Assembly: GCF_003114855.1 (NCBI RefSeq)
Contig: NZ_BFBB01000002.1
Span: 186,001 to 250,000, forward strand
Direction of reading: 5' to 3'
Length of the DNA: 64,000 nucleotides
DNA from: Leptospira ryugenii
Lineage (GTDB): Bacteria; Spirochaetota; Leptospiria; Leptospirales; Leptospiraceae
The notes below the pieces were generated by a model. The model worked only from the letters and a program-made list of their open reading frames with translations. It did no database searches and had not been told where the DNA came from. The position numbers and the translations under genes are program-made. Shown here in pieces: positions 53,224 through 62,394 of the stretch (its first letter is position 1; each line of letters opens with the position of its first letter).

Positions 53224-54585
53224 ATGGAAGCCCTTGACACCTTGTACAAAAGAATCCAAGAATTTGGAGATATGCCTGCAGTGTACTCTGGTGGGGAGAC
53301 ATTGACTTATTCTCAATTTGTCGATGAAATTGAAGTTTGGAGAAAGTCTCTTCGTCGGGATAATGTTGCACCCGGAACGGTTTGTGCTATCTATGGTGAT
53401 TTCTCAAAAGATACCTGTGCCTTAATGTTTGCGATGATGATGGAAAGAATCATCTTAGTTCCCTTAACAACTTCTGTTGAGAAGGAGATGGAAGGTTTGA
53501 AATCAATTGCAGGTGTACAGGCAATGTATGATCTGCGAGAACCAAAACAAATTAAATTTACTTCTTATGATTCAGTTCCGCAAAATGATCTAGTAGAAGA
53601 GTTCAGGAAAAAAAATCGGGCTGGTTTAATCGTTTTTTCTTCAGGCTCGACTGGGAAACCAAAGGGTATTTTGCAGGATTGTGACAATGTTGCAAAAAAG
53701 TTTATCGAGAAACGTAGAGGATGGAAGACCGTCCTTTTTTTAATGATGGATCATTTTGGAGGTTTTAATACTTATCTTTCTACTTTCGCCTATGGGGGGA
53801 CCGCTGTTTGTTTGAAGAGCCGTTCACCTGAAGATGTTCTATTTGCGATCCAAGACTCAGGCGCGACACTTCTACCAACAACGCCGACATTTATTAATCT
53901 TATGCTTGTTTCTGGTCTCTATCGTCATTTTAATTTATCGAGTGTGGAAATCATTACCTATGGTACAGAAGTTATGCCTGAAGCTACTCTCAAAAAGGTA
54001 AAAGAAATATTTCCAAATGCACAAATAAAACAAACGTATGGACTTTCAGAGTTAGGTGTATTGCGGTCGAAATCCGAAAGTGATTCATCTCTATGGATAA
54101 AGGTCGGTGGCGATGGTTTCCAAGTTAAGGTGGTGGATAATATACTTTGGATTAAGTCTGAGGCAAATATGGTTGGATATTTAAATGCACCTCAGCCATT
54201 TGATGAAGAGGGGTGGATGTCTACGGGTGATGAGGTAGAAGTTCAAGGTGAATACATTCGAATCATAGGTAGAAAGTCAGAAATGATAAACGTTGGAGGA
54301 CAAAAGGTTTTTCCAGCAGAAGTAGAGTCTGTTCTTTTAGAAGCAGAAAATATAAAGCAGGCGACCGTTTATGGTGTAAAGCATCCTCTCATGGGAAATG
54401 TCGTAAATGCGCGGGTATCATTGTATGAAAGTGAAACTCCAGAACAATTGAGCATGAGGCTAAGAAAATATTGCTTAGAAAGATTGGCTCAGTTTAAAGT
54501 TCCGGTAAGGTTTATTATTGTAGAAGAAGAGAATCAAAGAAATGAGAGATTTAAAAAAGTAAGAAAAATTGAAGAAGCAGGATAA
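53224..54585 (+). CDS. Acyl-adenylate-forming ligase (AMP-binding family)
   Basis: ANL-superfamily enzyme with the phosphate loop IVFSSGSTGKPKG at 136-148, TYGLSELG in the A5 position, STGDEVEVQGEYIRIIGRKSE and GGQKVFPAEVE. At 453 residues it is shorter than typical CoA ligases (500-550), consistent with free-standing enzymes that load short acids onto an ACP. The C-terminal Lys region reads RFKKVRK. It follows the ACP gene by 36 bases. Which acid it activates is unknown. Confidence 0.88.
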   Translation: MEALDTLYKRIQEFGDMPAVYSGGETLTYSQFVDEIEVWRKSLRRDNVAPGTVCAIYGDFSKDTCALMFAMMMERIILVPLTTSVEKEMEGLKSIAGVQAMYDLREPKQIKFTSYDSVPQNDLVEEFRKKNRAGLIVFSSGSTGKPKGILQDCDNVAKKFIEKRRGWKTVLFLMMDHFGGFNTYLSTFAYGGTAVCLKSRSPEDVLFAIQDSGATLLPTTPTFINLMLVSGLYRHFNLSSVEIITYGTEVMPEATLKKVKEIFPNAQIKQTYGLSELGVLRSKSESDSSLWIKVGGDGFQVKVVDNILWIKSEANMVGYLNAPQPFDEEGWMSTGDEVEVQGEYIRIIGRKSEMINVGGQKVFPAEVESVLLEAENIKQATVYGVKHPLMGNVVNARVSLYESETPEQLSMRLRKYCLERLAQFKVPVRFIIVEEENQRNERFKKVRKIEEAG

Positions 54586-54590
54586 ACAAA

Positions 54591-55655
54591 ATGGGATTCA
54601 GATTAGCCGCCTTAGCTGATACTAAAAATCTATGGGATTTTTTTCTCAATCATCAGTTTACGGAAGAAGGAATTGATTTTGAAGATTTTGAATTGTTTGT
54701 CCAGAAGATGTACTTTGAAAATCCTCTCCGAAAACATTATCAAATAGTCGCTGAAGAAAACGGAAAACCTGTCGCGCATGAAGCAATTATTCCACTTTTG
54801 TATAAATTTAAAGAAAAGACTCTAGTACTTGGATTGGGTTCAAACACATTGATTCATGAAGAAAAGCGAGATATGTTTCTCTTTTTTCAGATGCAAAATT
54901 ACTTTTTCTCAAATTATTCGAAATCTGGTATTGATTTCACTTATGGACTGGTGACTAGGCCAGATGTATTAAAGGTTCACCTGCGAACTGGCTATAAAAA
55001 GGTAGGTGCTGTTCACGTATATGCTCGTCCAATAAAGCTTCAAAAAATTATTAGCAAGGTTTTGAATCACAATGTAATTGCAAACATTTTCAATATTTTT
55101 TCACCTTTTGGTAATTTGATTTTAAGGTTTATTTTCAATGGTCGTAAAAAGTATCAGGTGTTAGATGTAGATTCTTTTGCTCCCAGCTGGGATCAAGACT
55201 TATCTGCAATGCTTTCTCAATTTGAAATAATTGCGATTAGAAATTCTGAAATTTTAAATTGGCGTTTTAAGAGTTTGCCCTATAGGAAGTATAAAATTTC
55301 AGTGGTTCTTCAAGAAGGGAAACTATTAGGTTATATTGTATATCGGAAGATGAAAATGCAGGAACTTGAATCAGTGGCAATCGTGGACTTTATGGCATTG
55401 CATAATATCAACGGTGTTATTCCATCTCTGCTAAAGCGAGTTCAAGAATTTGCTTTTGAATCCAATGTGGATTTAATTGCAACTATCGCAAATGAAACAA
55501 ATCCATATTTAAAAGATCTCAAATCTTGCCTTTTTTTAAAGACACCTGAATCATTTACCTTAGTTGCAGATCAAAGAAAGGACTTAGATATCAAGATAAA
55601 GGAAGACTTATTTCCATTTTGGTATATAAATTGGTTTGATCACGACTTTGTTTGA
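54591..55655 (+). CDS. GNAT-like acyltransferase candidate, divergent
   Basis: 354 residues that resemble the two-domain GNAT/FemAB layout of the protein at 27039. The acetyl-CoA loop is degenerate: at the position of RGKGLN it has EEKRDMFLF. There is a VHLRTGYKKVGAVHVY stretch like the end of a GNAT domain, then LNWRFKSLPYRKYK. Being directly downstream of the ACP and ligase genes (5 bases), it is a candidate to transfer the acyl group to a sugar amine, perhaps from ACP rather than CoA, which would fit a changed loop (inference). Confidence 0.58.
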   Translation: MGFRLAALADTKNLWDFFLNHQFTEEGIDFEDFELFVQKMYFENPLRKHYQIVAEENGKPVAHEAIIPLLYKFKEKTLVLGLGSNTLIHEEKRDMFLFFQMQNYFFSNYSKSGIDFTYGLVTRPDVLKVHLRTGYKKVGAVHVYARPIKLQKIISKVLNHNVIANIFNIFSPFGNLILRFIFNGRKKYQVLDVDSFAPSWDQDLSAMLSQFEIIAIRNSEILNWRFKSLPYRKYKISVVLQEGKLLGYIVYRKMKMQELESVAIVDFMALHNINGVIPSLLKRVQEFAFESNVDLIATIANETNPYLKDLKSCLFLKTPESFTLVADQRKDLDIKIKEDLFPFWYINWFDHDFV

Positions 55656-55663
55656 TACAAAAT

Positions 55664-56422
55664 ATGCATGATATTTATTTACTTGCGCATCAAGACGATG
55701 AGCTATTTTATTTACCTTCCCTAGTCCATAATTCAAACATTACAAACAGTTTATTTTATTTTTTAACGGATGGTTCTTTTTATGGAGCTAATCCGATTGA
55801 AAGAGATTTAGAGACAATAAGAGTACTTACTAGTATAGGTGTTCCGGAAAAGAATGTTATTTTTCTTCATGAAGAATTACCCATATTAGACACAAAGCTC
55901 GTGCATTCACTCGAGATAGTATTTAACTATCTCTCCAAAAGTTTTAAAAAATTGGAAGTAGCTAATCTATTTACACTTGATTGGGAGGGTGGTCATCCTG
56001 ACCACGATGCATGTTTTTTACTCGGTGCCGCGCTATCAAAGACTTTTAAAAAGGATAACTTCTTTTCGATACCCTTGTACAATGCTTTTGAATCAAGAAA
56101 GCCTTTCTTTAAAGTGATGAGGCCGATTCGCAAAAGCAATGAATTGCTTCGAATAAAAATTCCTTTTAGAGTTGCTTGCAAAGTTCTTTTCTTAATCAAA
56201 AATTACCGTTCGCAATGGAAATCATGGCTTGGATTATTTCCATTTGTATTTATTCAAATACTGATTAATCGTTCTATAGTTCTTCTTCGTAATCAGCCTG
56301 GCTGGGTCTGTGAGCGTCCTCATCAGAGTGAGTTGTACTACGAAATGAGAAATTGGATACAATATGATCAGTTTATAGATGCTGCCCACCCATTCCTAAA
56401 AAAACACAATCTGGTGCGTTAA
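55664..56422 (+). CDS. PIG-L-family deacetylase-like protein
   Basis: The first metal motif reads AHQDDE at residues 8-13, with Gln where PIG-L proteins have Pro, followed by a GGHPDHDA block near 108-115. The C-terminal region is basic and contains a hydrophobic helix near 180-200. It could deacetylate a GlcNAc-type sugar, exposing an amine for the upstream acyltransferase. I use ATG 55664; TTG 55652 overlaps the previous stop and would add four residues. Confidence 0.72.
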   Translation: MHDIYLLAHQDDELFYLPSLVHNSNITNSLFYFLTDGSFYGANPIERDLETIRVLTSIGVPEKNVIFLHEELPILDTKLVHSLEIVFNYLSKSFKKLEVANLFTLDWEGGHPDHDACFLLGAALSKTFKKDNFFSIPLYNAFESRKPFFKVMRPIRKSNELLRIKIPFRVACKVLFLIKNYRSQWKSWLGLFPFVFIQILINRSIVLLRNQPGWVCERPHQSELYYEMRNWIQYDQFIDAAHPFLKKHNLVR

Positions 56423-56424
56423 AT

Positions 56425-57384
56425 ATGAAGATAGCTGTAGTCATTCCTTCGTTTAGAGTTAAAAAACACATTCTGGACGTGATACGTTCGATAGGAAAAG
56501 AGGTGGAATTTATTTTTGTGGTGGATGATTGCTGCCCGGAAAGTTCTGGAGAATATGTTGTTAAGCATTGCAAAGATAAACGGGTGCAGGTTATCTTTCA
56601 TAAACAAAACCAAGGTGTAGGCGGTGCAATGGTGACAGGGTACAAAGCCGCACTTGATAAAAATGCTGAAATAATTGTGAAGATAGATGGAGACGGACAA
56701 ATGGATCCGAAGCTTCTTCCTTTATTTATTAAGCCAATTGTTGACGGGGAAGCTGACTATACAAAAGGAAACAGATTTTATAATCCGGATTTTCTGGCTC
56801 GTATGCCTAAATTGAGACTTATAGGCAACGGAGGCCTAAGTTTTATTAACAAATTGGTAAGTGGTTATTGGGATATAATGGATCCAACAAATGGCTATAC
56901 TGCAATTCATAAGTTTGCTCTTCAAATGTTACCTCTCGATAAAATTGATAAACGATATTTTTTTGAAAGTGATATGTTATTCAGGCTTAATATAGCAAGG
57001 GCAGTTGTCACTGATATTCCAATGTTTGCAGTTTATGGAGAAGAGGAAAGTAACTTAAGAATAAAAAAAGTACTATTTGAATTCCCAGTGAAATATCTAA
57101 ATAGATTGTTTAAAAGAATATTCTACAATTATTTTCTTCGTGATTTTAATCTTGGATCATTAGAGATTCTATTCGGGTTCTCGTTTTTCTCATTTGGAGT
57201 AATTTTTGGAATTAAACAATGGTTTCATGGCTATTACACAAATACAGAGGCTACTTCGGGAACAGTAATGGTAGCCGCACTGCCAATTATTTTAGGGTTT
57301 CAATTAGTACTTTCTGCACTTCAGTACGATGTACTAAGTATTCCAAAAAAAGCTTTAGTAAGAATTGGAAATAGATTTAAATAA
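56425..57384 (+). CDS. Membrane-anchored GT2, dolichol-phosphate-sugar synthase type
   Basis: VVIPSFRVKKH at 5-15, VVDDCCPESS near 32-41 and the metal-binding KIDGDGQMDP at 86-95. Two hydrophobic segments lie near 250-305. It is a homologue of the protein at 2236, sharing the DGDGQMDP block, the KGNR element and the SGYWD/TGY-type region, but lacks that protein's insertion. It probably charges a polyprenyl phosphate with a sugar for a GT-C enzyme. It is followed with no gap by another GT2. Confidence 0.85.
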   Translation: MKIAVVIPSFRVKKHILDVIRSIGKEVEFIFVVDDCCPESSGEYVVKHCKDKRVQVIFHKQNQGVGGAMVTGYKAALDKNAEIIVKIDGDGQMDPKLLPLFIKPIVDGEADYTKGNRFYNPDFLARMPKLRLIGNGGLSFINKLVSGYWDIMDPTNGYTAIHKFALQMLPLDKIDKRYFFESDMLFRLNIARAVVTDIPMFAVYGEEESNLRIKKVLFEFPVKYLNRLFKRIFYNYFLRDFNLGSLEILFGFSFFSFGVIFGIKQWFHGYYTNTEATSGTVMVAALPIILGFQLVLSALQYDVLSIPKKALVRIGNRFK

Positions 57385-58233
57385 ATGAAATATGAATTTG
57401 AAGATAATCTTTCTAGAATTTCTTCTCTAGATAAATTTACAAAGTTTGAATACACGAACAATTCTCGTTTGGAAGGCTTATCCGTTGTTATTTTAAATTT
57501 AGACAAACCTGAATTCATTTTGCCCCTTGTGCAAATATTAGTGGAATCAAAAAAACACTTTAGAGAAAATAAACTCGAGTTAGAAATCCTAATCGGGGAT
57601 ACCGGATCTAAAGATCCATATGTTTTGGAAATGTACAAGAATGCTGAAATTAAGGTAATTAATGGATTAAAGTATCAATTTTCAAAAAATAATAATGAAG
57701 TAGCCTTCGCTCATTCAAAATGTAAATGGATTCTTTTTATGAATAACGATATCATTTTTGAGAATTCTCGGCTATTGTTTGATCTTTACAATTATGCAAA
57801 GGATTCAGAAAATTTAGGTATTGTAGGTCATGTTCTCTTGTTTCAAAATCAGTCTATCCAGCACCGAGGTATAGAGTTTCTGAGAATTAATCATGGTAGA
57901 GATTTTCTTCCTTATCACATTGACGGGGGAAAAAAGGAAGTAGTTTGCCCTAAGGAGAAGGATTTCCCAGCTACTACCGGTGCCTTTTTGATGATAGAGA
58001 GTAATCTATTTAAAATGGTGAATGGTTTTAATGAGAGGTATGAAAAGGAAGCCCAGGATATCGATTTGTGCCTGAAAATTAAGAGAATGGGATATGATAT
58101 AAAAGTATTAAATCTTGCAAAAGTGTATCATTTTGAAAATGGTACTCGTGTTAAAGGAGAGGAAAGTACTTTTGATCGTGCACTTTTCGTTCGTCTTTGG
58201 TCAAGTTTTATCGAATCATCAATTTCCCAATGA
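57385..58233 (+). CDS. Family 2 glycosyltransferase (rhamnosyltransferase-like)
   Basis: A compact GT-A domain: LSVVILNLDKPEF near residues 29-41, GDTGSKDP near 72-79, the MNNDIIFEN metal-binding segment near 116-124, SIQHRGIEFL and a late EAQDIDLCLKIKRMGY. The NND and IQH-G elements are typical of GT2 O-antigen transferases that add rhamnose or galactose, but the donor is not readable. No membrane helix. The stop overlaps the next ATG. Confidence 0.83.
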   Translation: MKYEFEDNLSRISSLDKFTKFEYTNNSRLEGLSVVILNLDKPEFILPLVQILVESKKHFRENKLELEILIGDTGSKDPYVLEMYKNAEIKVINGLKYQFSKNNNEVAFAHSKCKWILFMNNDIIFENSRLLFDLYNYAKDSENLGIVGHVLLFQNQSIQHRGIEFLRINHGRDFLPYHIDGGKKEVVCPKEKDFPATTGAFLMIESNLFKMVNGFNERYEKEAQDIDLCLKIKRMGYDIKVLNLAKVYHFENGTRVKGEESTFDRALFVRLWSSFIESSISQ

Positions 58234-59444
58234 AAATATTAATTTTAACTTATCGAATGGCCATGGGTTTTGGCGTGGATGTAGTTGTCGGAGAAACTGC
58301 AAGACGTTTTGTAAAAAAGGGTTTAGATGTTACAATCGGCGTAATTGATCAAGAGCCTGGAGTTTATGCCGACCTGAACATTAGAAAATTAGATTCATCT
58401 AATCCGGTATCAAAGTCATTCTTAATTGCAACTGATCCAGATGTTATCATTATTCATACTTTTCCTTTTTTTGAGCAGATAGACTACTTAAAAGACTTTG
58501 CCCCTGTCATATTTTGGGAACATGGTGATCCTAGTCCTGAACTTCAAGTAGATCCTGGAAAATCTTTTTTAGCGAATGAGAAACTACACAAAGCTACAAA
58601 TGGGTACCCGAAGGCAAATGGAATCATCAGTATCTCGGAATTTATTGCTTCGGAAATAGGAGAGTTTGATTCGAAGATTATTTACAATGGCTCTGAACAT
58701 ATTCCATTATTTGAAAAACAGAAAAAGATTTCTGGTAATAATAAACTTCGAGTGGGTGTACTCAATAGAATAGGTCCAGGAGAAAACCGGTATAAAGGTA
58801 TAGAAAGATACGAGAATTTGATACAAGCGGTACATAACCAAGATTCTTTCCAATTTTGTTTTGCTGGAAGGGGACGAGAAGAAGATGCCCAGGCGCTTAT
58901 CAGTCAGAATATTGAAGTAAGGTTGAATCTTTCTGAGGAAGAGAAGCTAGAATATTTAAAAGGTCTAGACGTGTTTATTTCATTCAGTCTTTGGGAAGGA
59001 TTTAACCTTCCTTTGGTTGAGGCAGCACGGCTTGGAAACGTTTGTTTGGCATTTGATACGGGAGCGCATCCAGAGGTTTGTCCTTTCGTTTTTGAGAACG
59101 TGGAATCAATGGCAAAATTTTTGGATATATTGGCTACCAACAACGGTTTGTTAAATAAGTATTCTAAAGATGCGCTCCTTTTTGTTTCTACCAAATTTAA
59201 TTGGGATAGGGCGGCAGACCAGGCCTTTCAATACTTAAGAGAAGTTTATTTGCGTGATACGCGAGTACGTAATGTCTCTTTCATGAAAAGACTTAATATT
59301 TTATACCATTTTTCAATGTATTATTTTTATCGATTAAATTTGGGTATAACTGGATCAGTAAAGTTTTTAAAAGAACATGGATATCGTGATTTTGTGCTCT
59401 TACTGAAACGGAAGATCGCATCTATTTTTTTCTCCCTTCGGTAA
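58230..59444 (+). CDS. Family 4 glycosyltransferase
   Basis: GT-B fold of the GT4 family: the N-terminal Gly-rich YRMAMGFGVDVVVGETARRF region near 7-26 and the C-terminal SLWEGFNLPLVEAARLGN with the EX7E pair. A VGVLNRIGPGENRYKGIERY nucleotide-binding segment lies between. It starts at ATG 58230, overlapping the previous TGA (ATGA); an upstream TTG would add 11 residues within the previous gene. A retaining transferase, sugar unknown. Confidence 0.86.
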   Translation: MKILILTYRMAMGFGVDVVVGETARRFVKKGLDVTIGVIDQEPGVYADLNIRKLDSSNPVSKSFLIATDPDVIIIHTFPFFEQIDYLKDFAPVIFWEHGDPSPELQVDPGKSFLANEKLHKATNGYPKANGIISISEFIASEIGEFDSKIIYNGSEHIPLFEKQKKISGNNKLRVGVLNRIGPGENRYKGIERYENLIQAVHNQDSFQFCFAGRGREEDAQALISQNIEVRLNLSEEEKLEYLKGLDVFISFSLWEGFNLPLVEAARLGNVCLAFDTGAHPEVCPFVFENVESMAKFLDILATNNGLLNKYSKDALLFVSTKFNWDRAADQAFQYLREVYLRDTRVRNVSFMKRLNILYHFSMYYFYRLNLGITGSVKFLKEHGYRDFVLLLKRKIASIFFSLR

Positions 59445-59455
59445 AATAGAAATTG

Positions 59456-61105
59456 ATGCTTCGTTCGAAAATACTACTTATAAGTATTGTTCTGTTACTT
59501 TCGTCAATCAGCGGGCTCTATTTTTATACGCTGTGGAATGGCGAGGAAATATTACCTGGTTTTGGTTTGGATCCGTTTTTTTGTCTTTTTATCATAAAAT
59601 CCAATGCTAACCATCTTTTATCTCTTCAAGTTACAGATATCCTATCACCGAATTTTTTCTATCCGAACAAATACACTTTGGGTTTTTCTGATCCACTTTT
59701 TTTTCATAGTATATTATTTATTTTGGCAAAGACATTCAATACTTCAAATGCATTTGCAATTGGATTTGTATATATATTCTTCTTTGCTTTAAATTGGTAT
59801 TTCGCATTTTATTTGTTTTTTCTAATCAATAATCGAATCTTTTTATCAATTTGTTTTTCTTGGATATTTGCTTTTTCGCTTTATTTCCAAGTGCAATCTG
59901 CACATTACCAGAATCTTTGTATCTTCCCATTTTTAATGCTCCTAATTCCGATCATTAATCCTTGGCTAGGTGCATTCCGAATGTTCTTTTTTCCTTTTAT
60001 AGCCTTTGTTATTTTAGGTACGACGAACTTATATTTTTTGGTGTATGGTATTTTTTTGTTTGTATCAGGAATTGGGATGCGGATTGTACATGCATCCTTT
60101 AGATTCAATTCAAAGTTACTTCCTTCACTTTTCGGATTCTCATTCGCCTTTATCTTAATCTCTCCTGTTCTTCTCTTTTATATCAATATGAAGAATCTTT
60201 ATCCTGAAATTGCGGGTGCACGGAATTTCGAAGAGAAGCTATTTTTCTCGGTAAGGCCTTGGGATTACTTTCGCAATATCTATTTGCCTGATTTTTTTCT
60301 ATCGGCTAAATCCTTTTTTAGGCCTCAGGAATTCGAGAGAGGTGTTTTTTCTGGTTTTATGATCTACTTAGGTTTTCTGTATGCAATGTTTTATGAACGA
60401 ATACATAAGAAGCCAAGGATACATTTCTTAATTCATTTTTCACTTTTTTTACTATGTTTGGCAGTTTTTTTATGCAGTGGACCACTCTTATTCCCACAAA
60501 TCTTTCCAATTCTTGAAACCATTATCCCAGGTTTATCTGAAATTCGAGCAGTAGGTCGAGGTGCCTTCCTTTTGCATATAGCCTTGTTTTTGATCGTGTA
60601 TCGCTTTTTATCTCGCCTTGTAAATAGTGGAAATATAAAGAGACTTGTATTGGTATCCTTTTTGGTTATCATGTTTTTTGAGCGATGGAGTTCTGATTAT
60701 TTGAATCGAAGCGAGAGATATAGAGACAAACAATCGTTAGAGGTCATCGATTTATTGGACTCTATGACGCTTAAAATAACTGATTCGGATTCTTTTCTAT
60801 TCATAACCAAAGACGGTGGGGAAATGATAAGAACCCCTCTTTTGTTAGGAATTGAACGAAATATTACTATGGTGAATGGATACTCAGGGTACCAACCCAA
60901 GGAGTGGAAGTACTTTTCTATGATGGTTGAGGACCATATAAACTGTTCGGAAGCATTCCAAAAAAATGAATTTCTTTTGTTGCATAGTAAATATTTAATC
61001 ATTGAGAAATCACTTCCTATCAACAAAACATGCGATCGTTTCCAAACAGAGTATCGTATTTTAAATGAGAGCAACCGCTTTCAAGTTTTAGTTCGAAACA
61101 TTTAG
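59456..61105 (+). CDS. Large polytopic membrane protein, GT-C-like
   Basis: About 549 residues, with one helix at the N-terminus, then a periplasmic loop containing FGLDPFFCLF and SPNFFYPNKYTLGFSDPLFFHS, then about ten more helices and a soluble 110-residue tail. An acidic residue in the first loop and the FSDPLF motif fit YfhO/GT-C-like predicted membrane glycosyltransferases. Wzy polymerase is possible. I use ATG 59456, preceded by TTG 59453. Confidence 0.6.
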   Translation: MLRSKILLISIVLLLSSISGLYFYTLWNGEEILPGFGLDPFFCLFIIKSNANHLLSLQVTDILSPNFFYPNKYTLGFSDPLFFHSILFILAKTFNTSNAFAIGFVYIFFFALNWYFAFYLFFLINNRIFLSICFSWIFAFSLYFQVQSAHYQNLCIFPFLMLLIPIINPWLGAFRMFFFPFIAFVILGTTNLYFLVYGIFLFVSGIGMRIVHASFRFNSKLLPSLFGFSFAFILISPVLLFYINMKNLYPEIAGARNFEEKLFFSVRPWDYFRNIYLPDFFLSAKSFFRPQEFERGVFSGFMIYLGFLYAMFYERIHKKPRIHFLIHFSLFLLCLAVFLCSGPLLFPQIFPILETIIPGLSEIRAVGRGAFLLHIALFLIVYRFLSRLVNSGNIKRLVLVSFLVIMFFERWSSDYLNRSERYRDKQSLEVIDLLDSMTLKITDSDSFLFITKDGGEMIRTPLLLGIERNITMVNGYSGYQPKEWKYFSMMVEDHINCSEAFQKNEFLLLHSKYLIIEKSLPINKTCDRFQTEYRILNESNRFQVLVRNI

Positions 61106-61110
61106 GCTAT

Positions 61111-62394
61111 ATGAGAGAGGGTTTACGATTAGTTTTTTTATTATTTCAAAAGGGATTAAATTTCCTCTTAGGATTGTTTGGATTACAGGCTGAAATCAAG
61201 CTAGTCAGAACTTCCAATGGAAAAGCAGATCATTTTTTCTATCTCCGCCCAATTGATTTTGAGATTGGTGAGCTATCGCCGAGAGTGAATCTCTTGATTC
61301 CTTACATGGCTAGAGATGAATCAATTTTTGCAGGCACAAGGATGGTCCTTGCTCTTGGTGCTAGTTTGGTAAATGCAAATATTCCCATTCGTTTTTTGGT
61401 GACAGACGAATTGTATCGGGAAGGAATTGAAACAAAGGCTTTGGAACAGTTCATTCAGTACTTTCCTGAAACAAAAGATCAGAATATAAAAATAGAATAT
61501 GTGCAGAGATCAAATGGAAAACAAGTAAAGGTAAATAAAGATGATTTATTCCTAGCATCTGCCTGGTGGACAGTTTACCAAATGAGACAGTTGTTTGATG
61601 ATACAAAATTTTCCTTCAAAAGGTTATTTTATCTTATACAAGATTTTGAGCCTGGATTTTATCCTTGGGGAACGGATTTTGCATTAGCGTACCAAACATA
61701 CTCATTCGATGTTTTGCCCATTTTTTCGACTTCGGAATTGAGAGATTATTTTTTTAGTATCTATGGCAATCGGTTTTCTCGGGAGGAAACAGCGGTTTAT
61801 CTCCCTGAGATCAGTAAAAAGATTTTTTATCCTAAAGATCTTCCTTCCTACAAAAGACAAGGAATAAGACGTTTGTTCTGTTATTATCGGCCCTCCATCC
61901 CTCGCAATATGTACCTATTGCTTGTTGAGTCTTTAAAAGCTGCTGTGAGTGAGGGTTATTTTTCTGAAGAAAAGTGGGAGTTTTGGTCCGGTGGAGAAGA
62001 CCATTCACCTATCCCTCTTGGAAGAAATTTATTTTTGCAATCAAAGGGAAAAATGTCCCTAATGGACTATGCAAATTTTTTAAAAGATTGTGATTTAGGT
62101 ATCTCACTTATGTGCTCACCTCATCCGAGTTATCCGCCTTTTGAAATGGCACAGTCTGGCTTAGTCACAATTACGAATCGATTCTTGGGAAAGGATTTAT
62201 CCAAGCTCAGTAAGAACATTTTGAGCTGTGATCCAGAACCAAATGCCCTGAAAGCAACAATTCAGAAAGCCATCCAAAGAGTCTCTTCTTTTGAAGAAAG
62301 AATTAAAAACTCCTCTTTGCCCTTCCCGGATAACTATTTGGACTGTTTTTCTGAAGCAGTGCAGTTTATTAAGACCTTTAGGACCTTCCCTTGA
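61111..62394 (+). CDS. WsaF-like glycosyltransferase (GT-B, rhamnan-type)
   Basis: NLLIPYMARDESIFAGTRMVL near 63-83, a WTVYQMRQL segment and YLIQDFEPGFYPWGTDFALA are hallmarks of the WsaF rhamnosyltransferase family, which has an N-terminal GT-B lobe followed by a nucleotide-binding C-terminal lobe (GISLMCSPHPSYPPFEMAQSGL). 427 residues is family length. Rhamnose as donor is the family precedent, not shown here. Overlaps the next start by four bases. Confidence 0.85.
   Translation: MREGLRLVFLLFQKGLNFLLGLFGLQAEIKLVRTSNGKADHFFYLRPIDFEIGELSPRVNLLIPYMARDESIFAGTRMVLALGASLVNANIPIRFLVTDELYREGIETKALEQFIQYFPETKDQNIKIEYVQRSNGKQVKVNKDDLFLASAWWTVYQMRQLFDDTKFSFKRLFYLIQDFEPGFYPWGTDFALAYQTYSFDVLPIFSTSELRDYFFSIYGNRFSREETAVYLPEISKKIFYPKDLPSYKRQGIRRLFCYYRPSIPRNMYLLLVESLKAAVSEGYFSEEKWEFWSGGEDHSPIPLGRNLFLQSKGKMSLMDYANFLKDCDLGISLMCSPHPSYPPFEMAQSGLVTITNRFLGKDLSKLSKNILSCDPEPNALKATIQKAIQRVSSFEERIKNSSLPFPDNYLDCFSEAVQFIKTFRTFP

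Noticed and set aside
1267..61074. Reverse-strand open frames of 60-130 codons throughout the window
   Set aside because: All lie opposite well-supported + strand genes and show no family motif or Shine-Dalgarno of their own. They are shadows of AT-rich coding sequence.
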